Assembly: GCA_020628725.1 (NCBI GenBank) | Contig: JAHDEO010000010.1 | Coordinates: forward strand, 1 to 37,790 | DNA length: 37,790 nucleotides | Origin: Saprospiraceae bacterium | GTDB lineage: Bacteria > Bacteroidota > Bacteroidia > Chitinophagales > Saprospiraceae | Reading direction: 5' to 3' | Shown here: piece after piece, positions 16,649 through 25,268 of the stretch | How the letters are laid out: the number at the start of each line of letters is the position of its first letter | Numbering within the stretch: position 1 is the stretch's first letter | Translations under genes and position numbers: made by a program | Notes under the pieces: generated by a model | Database searches by the model: none | Seen by the model: the letters and a program-made list of their open reading frames with translations, nothing else | Told to the model about the DNA's origin: nothing

Positions 16649-17311
16649 TAAGCGAAAACGAAGTCCGAAACGGAAATTCAGATGATTGGTCTTGGAGGCA
16701 ACACGTCCGTCAGAGAGGCGAATTGCGCCACTATCGGTATCTGTGATACTACGATACACGGTATGTGTGCCGGAATTGGCAAGTGTCGCGAAGTCCAATG
16801 AAAGTGGCGTGGAGCAGAAATTAATCTGAAAGCCCGCGCCAATTCCTGCGTTGAAAGCCGTTCCGTGAAATCGAGTGATGTCGTCAAAATAAGGTGTGGT
16901 TTCTACTGCCAATCGTGTGCTGAAAAACGACGTACCGCCAAGCCGACCTTCGAGGTAAGGATTGATGAAGGCGTGTTTGAAGGCACTGTATCGGGCCACT
17001 GCCGCGTAGCTCAAATAGCAATCTTCTTCGTACAAGGTGATAAATTCGCCCGGACGCCCTTCCTCGCTCAATTCATATCTAAATTCATCGTCGAAGAACA
17101 TGGCAACACCCAATTCTCCACCAACACTCAAGCGACTTTCTTTGACACTTCTCACGAAATCGAAAGAAATTCCCGCAGGTAAGCGATTGATATTTTCTTT
17201 GAATTCTTGTTGAGGATTCGCAAGGTTGAAATTTAAACCAAATGAAGATTGTGCCTGAACAAAAGAAATACTAAGGACACATAATAATATCGGTAACAAG
17301 TATGTTTTCAT
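16646..17311 (-). CDS. Outer-membrane beta-barrel protein, function unknown
   Basis: A 221-residue protein with a signal peptide (MKTYLLPILLCVLSISFVQAQ) and alternating hydrophobic strands to the end, finishing FRFGLRFRL, an outer-membrane barrel-like terminus with small aromatic strands. Probable transmembrane strands include RLSVGGELGVAMFF, NPYLEGRLGGTSFF and FNAGIGAGFQINF. I chose the ATG at 17311 rather than the TTG at 17338 used in the ORF track. The signal peptide starts there, and a possible -7 box (TAAATTTG, complement of 17336-17343) overlaps the upstream start. The substrate or partner is unknown. An octamer array begins at its stop codon. Confidence 0.8.
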   Translation of the reverse strand: MKTYLLPILLCVLSISFVQAQSSFGLNFNLANPQQEFKENINRLPAGISFDFVRSVKESRLSVGGELGVAMFFDDEFRYELSEEGRPGEFITLYEEDCYLSYAAVARYSAFKHAFINPYLEGRLGGTSFFSTRLAVETTPYFDDITRFHGTAFNAGIGAGFQINFCSTPLSLDFATLANSGTHTVYRSITDTDSGAIRLSDGRVASKTNHLNFRFGLRFRL

Positions 17312-17461
17312 AAGCAATAGTGTCGTGATTTGCATCAAATTTATTACAAATCAAATTAATAAATAGTTATAATTGTTTGATGGTAAAATTGTTCGATTGA
17401 AAGATAATTTAAAACAAGATAGATTTTTCCCGTAAAAAATACAAGTGAATAGTAATCGGTT

Positions 17462-17500
17462 GACTCGTTAATTCGTGATTCATGATTCGTGATTCGCTGA
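17462..17500 (+). repeat. Heptamer word array GATTCRT
   Basis: GACTCGT, TAATTCGT, GATTCAT, GATTCGT, GATTCGC in a row, mostly at a 7-bp step. A related inverted series (AATCACG, AATTAACG, AATTACG) lies at about 17837-17858 on the far side of the long hairpin element, so the two may form outer arms of one structure. The rest of 17339-17660 is AT-rich with no gene that I can support. Confidence 0.6.
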
Positions 17501-17659
17501 TATTGGGTTTGTTAATTTATTTGTTTTCTTAGTTAAATATTTGATTATCAGCGCAGTAGGTGGGGGCTGTGTATGAATTATGGTTGAATTGATTAATTTA
17601 TTTTGCATGTAATCAATAATCACATTAATTTTAGGATTTTTTAATGGGGTTATGAAATA

Positions 17660-17858
17660 CGAGTTAACGAGTCACTAAGTATCAGGAACAAAATATATGT
17701 TCTTTCTCGACTTGTTCTTTTTCCTTTAGACTTCTCCAAATTCTCCTTAAATAACTCGGCTATTCGCGTCAAATTTGGCTCGTCTAAAGAAAAAATAACG
17801 ACGCGAAGAAAGAACATTTATTTAATTCCTGATACTAATCACGAATTAACGAATTACG
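17660..17858. repeat. Long inverted-repeat hairpin element, copy 2
   Basis: The arms pair over most of their length: CGAGTTAACGAGTCACTAAG with an inverted TTCGTTAATTCGTGATTAG, then GTATCAGGAA with TTCCTGATAC, then ATGTTCTTTCTCG with its inverted partner. The core (17709-17804) shares GACTTGTTCTTTTTCC, CTTCTCC, CTCGGCTAT, CGCG and AAGAAAAAATAACG with copy 1 at 12892-12989. An inner stem differs (CCAAATT/AATTTGG here) but still pairs. It ends 59 bases before rlpA. Confidence 0.75.
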
Positions 17859-17917
17859 ACCCCGTGAATTGGCATTTTTATTGCATCTTTTAACTGAATT
17901 AAAAATTAAATAAAAAT

Positions 17918-18625
17918 ATGAATACTTTACTGAAAATCAGTTTCTTAATATTATTTGGGATTTTAACGCAAACTGCTTTTGCACAGCAAGCGGAGTATGG
18001 TTTAGCTATGCGTTATTCCGATAAATTGCAAGACACAAAAACTTCAAGTGGCGAACCGTATGACGCTGCCGAGTTGACTGCCGCACACAAAACATTGCCT
18101 TTTGATACGAAGGTAATCGTAACCAATTTGAATAATAACAAATCAGTAACGGTACGCATCAACGATAGAGGACCTTTCGTGAAAGGACGCGTAATTGATT
18201 TGTCGGGCAAGGCTGCGGCACGTATAGGTATCGCGGAAGGCAAAGAAGCGAAGGTCAAAGTGGCTGTTGTGGGCAAGAGCCAACCTGCCGTAACAACCAC
18301 GACCAAACCTGCCAAAAAAGCGACACCACCTCCGACAAAAAAGACGACTCCCGCTAAAGTAGAAACCAAAACCGCAACGCGTTCACTCGGCGTTTCGTCG
18401 GCTAAGGGTTACGGTATACAGGTTGGCGCGTACAAGAGCGAAGCCAATGCGCGCAAGCGTGTAAAGGCATTGGAAGCTGAGTGGTATTCTGATATTCATA
18501 TTAAAAAAAGCAAAACAGCGTATAAAGTTATTTTGAAAAATTACCCAACGAAGGAGCAAGCAGAGTCATATTTGATTTCTTTGAAGAAGAAAGGTATCGA
18601 CGGTTTTGTGGTGAGTATGAAGTAG
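17918..18625 (+). CDS. rlpA: RlpA-like septal/peptidoglycan protein with SPOR domain
   Basis: A 235-residue exported protein. Residues 1-22 are a signal peptide (ILTQTAFAQ). A double-psi beta-barrel domain follows (about 27-119) with TSSGEPYDAAELTAAHKTLP, the RlpA mark VRINDRGPFVKGRVIDLS and AAARIGIAEGKEAKVKV. A Thr/Lys/Pro linker leads to a SPOR domain (about 163-235) with GYGIQVGAYKSEANARKR. RlpA proteins act on or bind denuded glycan strands at the septum, and SPOR binds such glycans. The conserved DRGPF segment is present, so lytic activity is possible, but I cannot tell from the sequence. It is monocistronic, preceded by a long hairpin element and convergent with the TolC-family gene. 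Confidence 0.88.
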   Translation: MNTLLKISFLILFGILTQTAFAQQAEYGLAMRYSDKLQDTKTSSGEPYDAAELTAAHKTLPFDTKVIVTNLNNNKSVTVRINDRGPFVKGRVIDLSGKAAARIGIAEGKEAKVKVAVVGKSQPAVTTTTKPAKKATPPPTKKTTPAKVETKTATRSLGVSSAKGYGIQVGAYKSEANARKRVKALEAEWYSDIHIKKSKTAYKVILKNYPTKEQAESYLISLKKKGIDGFVVSMK

Positions 18626-18760
18626 TGAATATAGAGTCAGAAGTCAGATAAAATACAGCGAAGGGCGTCATTTTGTAGCGTCAAATGGTTGATTTTACGG
18701 ATTGTTTTATGCTTACAAGCGTATTCGTCTGACGACTTGTGTAAAAAATAAGCGAAAATC

Positions 18761-18791
18761 TTGCGATTTCAATTTTTTCACAATAACTTTA
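18761..18791 (+). promoter_or_regulatory. Bacteroidota-type promoter without a downstream gene
   Basis: TTG (18761-18763), a 20-bp spacer and TAACTTTA (18784-18791) match the Bacteroidota consensus TTG-N20-TAnnTTTG in all but the last base. No ORF starts downstream on this strand before the terminator at 18817-18853. Confidence 0.4.
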
Positions 18792-18796
18792 CAACA

Positions 18797-18853
18797 GTTT
18801 AATAATCATTGTTTTTGTCGCCCGATGCTTTCGTGTGTTGGGTGGCTTTTTTA
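18797..18853 (+). ncRNA. Candidate small RNA (promoter followed closely by a terminator)
   Basis: A promoter-like pair ends at 18791 and a hairpin with a T-run ends at about 18853. A transcript of roughly 55 bases would result, starting near ACAACAGTTTAA. It has no reading frame of note. It could instead be just the terminator region of rlpA with a chance promoter match. Confidence 0.3.
18817..18853 (+). terminator. Intrinsic terminator hairpin
   Basis: GTCGCCCGATGC, a 6-base loop and GTGTTGGGTGGC form a 12-bp stem with several G-T pairs, followed by TTTTTT. It lies about 190 bases after the rlpA stop on the plus strand. Confidence 0.6.
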
Positions 18854-18872
18854 TTTATGGCTATATGGTTCA

Positions 18873-18982
18873 ATTGTTTCATGGTTTGATTGCTTCATTG
18901 ATTCATTATTGTAATGAGTTTTTTGCGAAGTAAAAAACGGTAATAACAATGAAGCAATCGAACCATGAAACAATAAAATTCA
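18873..18982. repeat. Inverted octamer arrays between convergent rlpA and the TolC-family gene
   Basis: ATTGTTTCATGGTTTGATTG and the following CTTCATTG (18873-18900) pair with CAATGAAGCAATCGAACC and ATGAAACAAT (18947-18974), 28 bp with one mismatch. The 8-bp step is TCATGGTT, TGATTGCT, TCATTGAT. The tip is GTTTTTTGCGAAGTAAAAAAC (18918-18938). The TGA stop of the TolC-family gene (18980-18982) continues the array. It probably terminates transcription from the minus side. Confidence 0.75.
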
Positions 18983-20293
18983 TTCTTCTACCAGCAATCC
19001 TGCAATTCTAAGTACTTCATATTCAGATAATTTTACGTTTAATTGGGTCGTGAGTAGAGCGTTTTGTGCTTGCGTATAAACGCGTTGTGCATCGCGGACT
19101 TCGAGGTCGGAGGCTTGTCCGGTGCGATTAGCACGGAGGGTGCGGTCAAGGCTTTGTTTGGCGATAACTACATTATTTTCTGAAATGGCAAGTAGGGTTT
19201 TGTTGTTCTCGTAGTCGAGCCATGTGTTAAGTAGGTTTTGTTCGACAAGAAAACGAGTTTGTTCAAGGGCAATTTCTTGGTTTTCAAGAGCGAGTTTGGC
19301 GTTTTTGATGCGGGTAGCGGCTTGGTTGCCGTTATAAATATTGTAGGTGGCAGTAGCACCGGCATCCCAACCTTGATTTTGGTTGGATAGGAGGAAGCCC
19401 AATTCATTCGCTTGGTCATTGAGCGCGTAAGAGGCTGATAGATTGATACGTGGAAAACGCGCCGCACGCGCCAATTTTACATCATAATCTGCTACCGAAA
19501 TATTATTCAATGCCTGCAATAAAGTAATATTATTTTGCTGTGCTTTCTCCAATAATTTTTCAAAATCAAAATCAGGTCGAAGTGCCAACTCCGTTTGTGC
19601 AATATCCTCGTTATTGATTTCTTTTTTTCCTATCAAAGTATTCAAATTCAAAATGGCTTTTCTAATGGTCAAACGGCTTCGGACGAGTGCGGTGCTATCA
19701 GTATTGTATGCTGTCAAAGCGGTGAGCCTATTAGCTTCTGTGGCTTGTCCGTAGCGTTGTCTGCCTTCTGTTTGGCGGAGTTGTTCTTTGGTGATGGCGA
19801 AACGTTCGGCAGCAATTTTTTCATCTTCTTGCAAACGTACCCATTCGTAATATGCTGCTATAACATTGACCATTGTATTCTCAAATTCTTGTCGATAGGC
19901 GAGGTCACTGAGACGGAAATTTGACTGTGCTTTTTTGAGCGTATTTTGCCCTCTGAATCCATCAAACAGGACATAACTTGCTCCAATATTTCCTCCATAC
20001 GTGCGCGACCATGCGGCATCAGTTTCGATAGGCGGAATGGCGGCATACTCCGCCTTCGTACTATTTTCACCATAATTATAATTGCCATTCAAATCCAAGC
20101 GAGGCAGAAGCCCTGCATTGCCCCAAGTGGCGTTGTTTTGCGCAACTTGACGGTTATTAGTGGCGATGCGTAAACCGAAATTGTGTTGGGCGGCAAGGTC
20201 GATGACTTGTTCTAAAGTGACGGTGCGTTGGGCAGATATTTGACCGTAAAAAATAAAAAGAGAAAAAAATATGATGATGGTTCTTATTTTCAT
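18980..20293 (-). CDS. TolC family outer-membrane efflux channel
   Basis: A 437-residue protein with a signal peptide (IFFSLFIFYGQISAQ) and two copies of the outer-membrane efflux protein domain, typical of TolC-like trimeric channels that connect inner-membrane pumps to the outside. Long helices with coiled-coil character are visible (FENTMVNVIAAYYEWVRLQE, RFLVEQNLLNTWLDYENNK). Conserved turns include GEN at the first strand region and NRTGQASDLEVRDAQRVY before the last helix, a near-universal TolC motif. No membrane-fusion or RND gene adjoins it, so the pump it serves is unknown. It could belong to a type I secretion or a heavy-metal/drug system. The start ATG at 20293 is directly followed by the signal peptide. 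Confidence 0.92.
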   Translation of the reverse strand: MKIRTIIIFFSLFIFYGQISAQRTVTLEQVIDLAAQHNFGLRIATNNRQVAQNNATWGNAGLLPRLDLNGNYNYGENSTKAEYAAIPPIETDAAWSRTYGGNIGASYVLFDGFRGQNTLKKAQSNFRLSDLAYRQEFENTMVNVIAAYYEWVRLQEDEKIAAERFAITKEQLRQTEGRQRYGQATEANRLTALTAYNTDSTALVRSRLTIRKAILNLNTLIGKKEINNEDIAQTELALRPDFDFEKLLEKAQQNNITLLQALNNISVADYDVKLARAARFPRINLSASYALNDQANELGFLLSNQNQGWDAGATATYNIYNGNQAATRIKNAKLALENQEIALEQTRFLVEQNLLNTWLDYENNKTLLAISENNVVIAKQSLDRTLRANRTGQASDLEVRDAQRVYTQAQNALLTTQLNVKLSEYEVLRIAGLLVEE

Positions 20294-20311
20294 TTTGTAA
20301 AGGTAATGAAG

Positions 20312-20331
20312 AGACAGGTCGCAACCTGTCT
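20312..20331. repeat. Short REP-like palindrome upstream of the TolC-family gene
   Basis: AGACAGGT-CGCA-ACCTGTCT, an 8-bp stem with a four-base loop, 18 bases upstream of the start codon. It is of the same class as the copy at 14524-14545. Confidence 0.55.
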
Positions 20332-20435
20332 ATGCGTAAGCATGATTAAATGCCTGTAAATCAATTTTTTATGTGTTTTAGAGAGGCGCGAACACACAAA
20401 TTTATCCATTTCAAACACGAAACTGACGATTTTGA

Positions 20436-20465
20436 TTTGTAAAAATGCCCCAAACTGTTCCTATG
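20436..20465 (+). promoter_or_regulatory. Promoter-like motif upstream of the first L-domain gene
   Basis: TTTG (20436-20439), 18 bases, then TTCCTATG (20458-20465). The surrounding sequence, TTTTGATTTGTAAAAA and AAACTGTTCCT, is conserved upstream of the fourth L-domain gene at 34002-34031, where the -7 box reads TTCCTTTG. Conservation between the two paralogs supports a regulatory role. Confidence 0.5.
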
Positions 20466-20546
20466 ATTGAGAATAAAATACCCCGATGTTTGTCTTATCA
20501 ATCACTTTACAACCGTACATTTTTTTAATTATTAAACTTAATTGTC

Positions 20547-23500
20547 ATGAAACGATTGATTTTTTTATTGATGACTGCCTTGTTTTGCGGCTGTCTGTCA
20601 GCCCAATGCCCACAAGGAAATATCACATTGACCACACAACAAGAAGTGGATAATTTTGCTGCGAATTATCCAAACTGTACGGAGCTACTTGGGAACCTTA
20701 GTATTGACGATGATTACACCAGTTCCATCACTTCATTAGCCGGGCTTAGTCAAATCACTGCCGTTGGTGGAGATGTGGATATTATCTACAATGATAACTT
20801 AACGAATTTGACAGGATTAAATAATCTGACTTCTATTGGTGGATATTTGAATATTGACGGTAATGATGGCTTGACGAATCTGACGGGATTGGATAATTTG
20901 AATTCTATTTCCAGATATTTGAGTATTGACGATAACGATGGCTTGACGAATTTGGCAGGCTTGGATAATCTGACTCATATTGGCGGATTCTTGGAAATGC
21001 AATGGAATGATAACCTAATGGATGTCAGCGCATTGGACAATGTTGCATCTTCTACGCTTATAGGCTTAAAAATTTGGCAAAATCCGAAGTTGACAGCTCT
21101 ACCTGATTTTAACAATCTTACGGCTATTATAGGAAGAGTATGGATTGCAGGTAATGATAACTTGACGGATTTTATGGGTTTGGATAATGTGACGACTATT
21201 GGGGGATTTTTGGAGCTTGATTATAATGATAACATAACGGATATGACCGGATTAAATAGTCTGACCTCTATTGGTGAGCATATGCACATTCACGATAATG
21301 ATAATTTGGTTGATTTTAGCGGCATGAATAACCTGACAACTATCGGGGGAGATGTTGAGATTGGAGGGAATAATAGCAGCCTTACCAGTCTCAATGGGCT
21401 TAATAATTTAATGTCTATAAACGGTCATTTACATATCAAGTACAACCCAATAATTAGTGATATAAGCGCATTAGAAAATGTCGATATGTCAAATGTGACT
21501 GATATAGATATTTACGGCAATTCCAATCTTTCCTTTTGTGGCATCACAAGCATCTGTGATTATCTTGAAGCAGGGGGAACATACTACTTTTCAAATAATG
21601 CAACAGGTTGTAATAGCTATGAAGTATATGCCTCATGTGACGTCCAGCCTTCTTGTGATGATGAAACGGTTACATTTACTTCGCAGGCACAAATAGATAA
21701 TTTTTCATCCAATAATCCCAACTGCACCGAAATAGCGGGTAATGTCCATATATATTCTTCTGCGGTAAATTCCGATATCACCAATTTGGACGGACTTAGT
21801 CAGATTACTTCTATCTCAGGGAATCTTATCATTACAAGCAATACCAACCTGAGTACAATAATGGGTTTGAGCAATCTGACTACACTTGGTGGGTATCTTT
21901 ATATGTTGGGTAATTCTACACTGACAAGCCTCGCGGGGCTTGAAAATCTGGATTTTACACCAATTTCTGACGTAACAATCAGAGATAACGATGCGTTGAG
22001 CATTTGCGGACTTGAGGGGCTGTGTGCCTACCTCGAAAATAATGGTTCAGCTACTATTTTCAATAACGGTCCGGGGTGCGATAGTCCCGCAGAGGTATTA
22101 TTATTCTGCAACCCACCTGATGATATAGATATGGACTTTGGCACAAATGGTACCGTTGATATTGCAGGTCACGATGTCACTTGTATGCTCGCGCAACCCG
22201 ACGACAAGTTAGTCATATTTGGTTCAAGTGTCTTACGGCTCAATCCTGATGGTACATTGGATACGAGCTTTGGTGCAAGTGGCGTGGCATCCATAGGCGG
22301 TTTTGAAGGCGTTTTACAACCTGATGGTAAAATCGTCGTCTTGGCAGCCGACCAACTCGCCCGACTCAATGCTGACGGTACATTGGATGCTACTTTTGGT
22401 ACAGGCGGTACACGTCCACTCATTGCTCCTGCCAAAGACATTGCCCTTAGCCTTGACGGAAAAATCGTTACTTCAGATACAGAACTTGTCCGTTATAATG
22501 CGGATGGTTCGGTAGACACTGCTTTTGGGAGCAATGGTATCGTTAGCATTGAAGTACAGGCTTATCATTATGGCGAATATCCCGGTGCTCCACAAGTTCT
22601 AAAGACGTACTATCCCTCCTCCCATGTCGTCGTCAAATCAGATGGAAAAATTGTCGTAGCCGGAGATTTTGCCTATCAATCTCGTTACAATCCTGAGTAT
22701 ATTATTTATTACAATCAGCGACGATGTCTTTTAGGATATAATGCGGATGGTACGAAGGATAGCAATTTCAATGAATGGATAGAGGGTTGGTATCAAGGCG
22801 ATGTATTTAGTTATGTTGGTGATCTGCTATTGTTACCTGATGATGAATTTGTGATGTTGAGCAGCAATGATTTTGAATTGGAGGGCAATTTATGTATGAA
22901 TCAATACGATGCCAATGGTGCATTTATTGACAGTAATTGTACCTACACTTCACTCTGCGGAGATTCCTACTATTACGGTGCATTATGGTCGAAAGCTACA
23001 GTAGCTGATTGCGGTATTTTTGCTTTTGGTGAATACGGCACTATCTTCGGAAATACCTGTAAATTCCTCACACGTACTGATTATGATGGTACACCTTTTA
23101 GTGGATTTGGGGATAATGGCGGTGTTGCACTTCCCGTTGTTGCGGGCACTGAGACAGCAGATATTGCCCTTCAATCCGATGGCGGTATTATCGTTGCGGG
23201 AAATTCGGCAACAGGTATCGTACTCGCTCGCCTCAGTAATGACGAAGCCTGCAATCCCTTATTCTTGCTCACCGAACCACCATCTCCTCCATCTGACCCT
23301 TGCGGCGGAACACCTGCAACTACCGACTCACTTACACACATATTCGACGAAGACTTATTCATCGATGGAGTAGGCTTCGCCAATAATCCAACTGTAACTT
23401 TCACCGACCCTGCTACGCCAGCAGATGCCGTATTATCGGATATTTCGCTCGAATTATATTTTAGATTAAATGGCAATTCATGTGAAAATGAAATCGCCCT

Positions 23501-24926
23501 ACAAATCACCGACCCGGCAGGTAATACGCAACCTTTGACGGCTTATACTACTTGCGATGGCGGCAATGGTTTATATTATGTGAATTTAAATGTCCCTTCG
23601 GGAAATACAACAGGCAGCACAGCCGATTGGCTCGTCGAATTTGACGATACCAACGACCAAAATTCCGGCTATGAATATTCCGTTCGATTTGCCCGTTTAA
23701 ATTATGTTGCAACGACCGGAGGCGGTGGCGAGACCATCGTAAATGAAGTTTCCGACTTTGCCGATTCTGATTTATTTATTGACGGAGTTGGTTTTGCAAA
23801 TAACGGAACATATACCTTCACCGACCCCGGTACACCTGCCAATGCGGTCTTATCCGACATTTCGCTCGAATTATATTTCAGATTAAATGGTGCATCATGT
23901 GAAAATGAAATCGCCCTACAAATCACCGACCCGGCAGGTAATACACAACCTTTGACGGCTTACACCACTTGTGATGGCGGCACGGGTTTATTCTATGTGA
24001 ATTTGGATGTACCAAGTGGAAACACCACAGGCAGTGTAGCCGATTGGGTTGTACAATTTGACGATACCAATGACCAAAATGCAGGTTACGAATACTCCGT
24101 TCGTTTTGGCAGATTAACCTACACGACTACGTATACGGAAGGTGGAGGCGGCATGGCTGTCACTGTAAATGATGAAGTTTCCGACTTTGCGGATTATGAT
24201 TTATTCATTGATGGCGTTGGTTTCGCAAATAACGGAACATATACCTTCACCGACCCCGGTACACCTGCGGACGCAATTTTATCCAATATTTCCCTCGAAT
24301 TATATTTTAGATTAAATGGCAATTCATGCGAAAATGAAATCGCCATCCAAGTCACCGACCCCGCAGGTAATACACAGCCTTTGACTGCCTACACGACTTG
24401 TGATGGTGGCAATGGTTTGTATTATGTCAATTTAGATGTACCAAGTGGAAACACGACAGGCAGCATGGCAGACTGGCTCGTCGAATTCGACGATACCAAC
24501 GACCAAAACTCAGACTACGAATACTCTATCCGCTTCGGTAGATTAACCTATGATGTGGAGTATACAGAGTGCGTACCCATGTTGGTCAATGAAGAAAACA
24601 CATCAGCACATCAGTACATCAACACGTCAGCACAAGAAAACGTCAATTCATCAACTCGACAACTCAACAACTCGTCATTGAAACTCTACCCCGTGCCTGC
24701 AAATCATCATTTGAATGTAGAATATTTTTCGGAAAATACGCACCCGATGAATATTGAAATTCTTTCAAATGAAGGCAAAACTTTGGTGTCAAGTCAGGAA
24801 AATTTACAAGAAGGGATGAATACCATTCAACTGGATATAGCCGACCTTCCCGCAGGACATTATCATATTCGTATGTATAATGCGGATGATATGCAGATGC
24901 AATCTTTTGTAAAAATTACGCCATAG
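20547..24926 (+). CDS. Giant L-domain/LRR surface protein with delta-60 segment, three P-domain-like repeats and T9SS tail (paralog 1)
   Basis: A 1,459-residue exported protein. Residues 1-20 form a signal peptide ending LSAQ. Two receptor-L-domain-like blocks follow (21-368 and 369-522). Each starts CxxxxxTLTTQQEVDNFAAN or similar, ends with a Cys-rich cap (CGITSICDYLEAGG, NATGC), and in between carries LRR-like units such as GLNNLTSIGGYLNIDGND. Residues about 523-917 have the delta-60 pattern (LNPDGTLDTSFGASGVASI, LQPDGKIVV), probably a beta-propeller. Three tandem jelly rolls of about 130 residues resemble the P-domain (ENEIALQITDPAGNTQPLTA, FDDTNDQNSGYEYSVRF). A linker encoded by octamer arrays leads to a Por_Secre_tail (KLYPVPANHHLNVEYF, VKITP). 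It is probably secreted and attached to the surface by the T9SS, where it may bind ligands or partners. No catalytic site seen. Confidence 0.9.
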   Translation: MKRLIFLLMTALFCGCLSAQCPQGNITLTTQQEVDNFAANYPNCTELLGNLSIDDDYTSSITSLAGLSQITAVGGDVDIIYNDNLTNLTGLNNLTSIGGYLNIDGNDGLTNLTGLDNLNSISRYLSIDDNDGLTNLAGLDNLTHIGGFLEMQWNDNLMDVSALDNVASSTLIGLKIWQNPKLTALPDFNNLTAIIGRVWIAGNDNLTDFMGLDNVTTIGGFLELDYNDNITDMTGLNSLTSIGEHMHIHDNDNLVDFSGMNNLTTIGGDVEIGGNNSSLTSLNGLNNLMSINGHLHIKYNPIISDISALENVDMSNVTDIDIYGNSNLSFCGITSICDYLEAGGTYYFSNNATGCNSYEVYASCDVQPSCDDETVTFTSQAQIDNFSSNNPNCTEIAGNVHIYSSAVNSDITNLDGLSQITSISGNLIITSNTNLSTIMGLSNLTTLGGYLYMLGNSTLTSLAGLENLDFTPISDVTIRDNDALSICGLEGLCAYLENNGSATIFNNGPGCDSPAEVLLFCNPPDDIDMDFGTNGTVDIAGHDVTCMLAQPDDKLVIFGSSVLRLNPDGTLDTSFGASGVASIGGFEGVLQPDGKIVVLAADQLARLNADGTLDATFGTGGTRPLIAPAKDIALSLDGKIVTSDTELVRYNADGSVDTAFGSNGIVSIEVQAYHYGEYPGAPQVLKTYYPSSHVVVKSDGKIVVAGDFAYQSRYNPEYIIYYNQRRCLLGYNADGTKDSNFNEWIEGWYQGDVFSYVGDLLLLPDDEFVMLSSNDFELEGNLCMNQYDANGAFIDSNCTYTSLCGDSYYYGALWSKATVADCGIFAFGEYGTIFGNTCKFLTRTDYDGTPFSGFGDNGGVALPVVAGTETADIALQSDGGIIVAGNSATGIVLARLSNDEACNPLFLLTEPPSPPSDPCGGTPATTDSLTHIFDEDLFIDGVGFANNPTVTFTDPATPADAVLSDISLELYFRLNGNSCENEIALQITDPAGNTQPLTAYTTCDGGNGLYYVNLNVPSGNTTGSTADWLVEFDDTNDQNSGYEYSVRFARLNYVATTGGGGETIVNEVSDFADSDLFIDGVGFANNGTYTFTDPGTPANAVLSDISLELYFRLNGASCENEIALQITDPAGNTQPLTAYTTCDGGTGLFYVNLDVPSGNTTGSVADWVVQFDDTNDQNAGYEYSVRFGRLTYTTTYTEGGGGMAVTVNDEVSDFADYDLFIDGVGFANNGTYTFTDPGTPADAILSNISLELYFRLNGNSCENEIAIQVTDPAGNTQPLTAYTTCDGGNGLYYVNLDVPSGNTTGSMADWLVEFDDTNDQNSDYEYSIRFGRLTYDVEYTECVPMLVNEENTSAHQYINTSAQENVNSSTRQLNNSSLKLYPVPANHHLNVEYFSENTHPMNIEILSNEGKTLVSSQENLQEGMNTIQLDIADLPAGHYHIRMYNADDMQMQSFVKITP
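23320..24560 (+). repeat. Three tandem ~410-bp P-domain-like coding repeats
   Basis: Three copies with strong DNA identity, for example GAAAATGAAATCGCC and GACGATACCAACGACCAAAA recurring at the same place in each. Protein units begin with FIDGVGFANN and end with YSVRFGRLTY. Paralogs 2 and 3 have three and two copies. The P-domain assignment is by eye and tentative; the repeat itself is certain. Confidence 0.85.
24600..24675 (+). repeat. Octamer word arrays inside the coding linker of paralog 1
   Basis: ACATCAGC, ACATCAGT, ACATCAAC, ACGTCAGC, then after a short gap CAATTCAT, CAACTCGA, CAACTCAA, CAACTCGT. Eight-base units shift the frame every copy but contain no stop in any forward frame. The encoded peptide is a polar linker (NTSAQENVNSSTRQLNNSS) before the T9SS tail. 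The first word is the one used in the intergenic hairpin at 15668-15747. Confidence 0.8.
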
Positions 24927-24944
24927 AAAAAATATAACAAATTT

Positions 24945-24986
24945 CACTAACGCACCCGTTGATAATATTCGACGGGTGTGTTAGTG
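24945..24986 (+). terminator. Terminator hairpin after paralog 1
   Basis: CACTAACGCACCCGT, a 12-base loop and ACGGGTGTGTTAGTG form a 15-bp stem, followed by TATTTAAAAAGG. It lies 18 bases after the stop codon. Confidence 0.75.
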
Positions 24987-25163
24987 TATTTAAAAAGGTA
25001 GGTGAATTTTAACTATATTTCTTTGGAAAATGGTAAAGTATAATTCACGATTTTTTTGATGTTTATTTGTTAAAATGCTGATAATCAATTAATTTTGCTT
25101 GTGATTGAAAAACTTGTGCTATTGGATGTTATATGTTTTTATGGAAAACCCTAAAATATGTAA

Positions 25164-25194
25164 TTGTAACAAGGGAATGATACCGCTAACTTTG
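25164..25194 (+). promoter_or_regulatory. Bacteroidota-type promoter of paralog 2
   Basis: TTG (25164-25166), exactly 20 bases, and a perfect TAnnTTTG box, TAACTTTG (25187-25194). The start codon is 74 bases further on. The rest of this 342-bp gap is AT-rich and holds only the upstream terminator. Confidence 0.6.
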
Positions 25195-25268
25195 AAGAAG
25201 CAATCACACACTCGTATCCGCTTTAGATAAAGGCGAATATTTTACTACAAATTAAAACCACGCTTATT

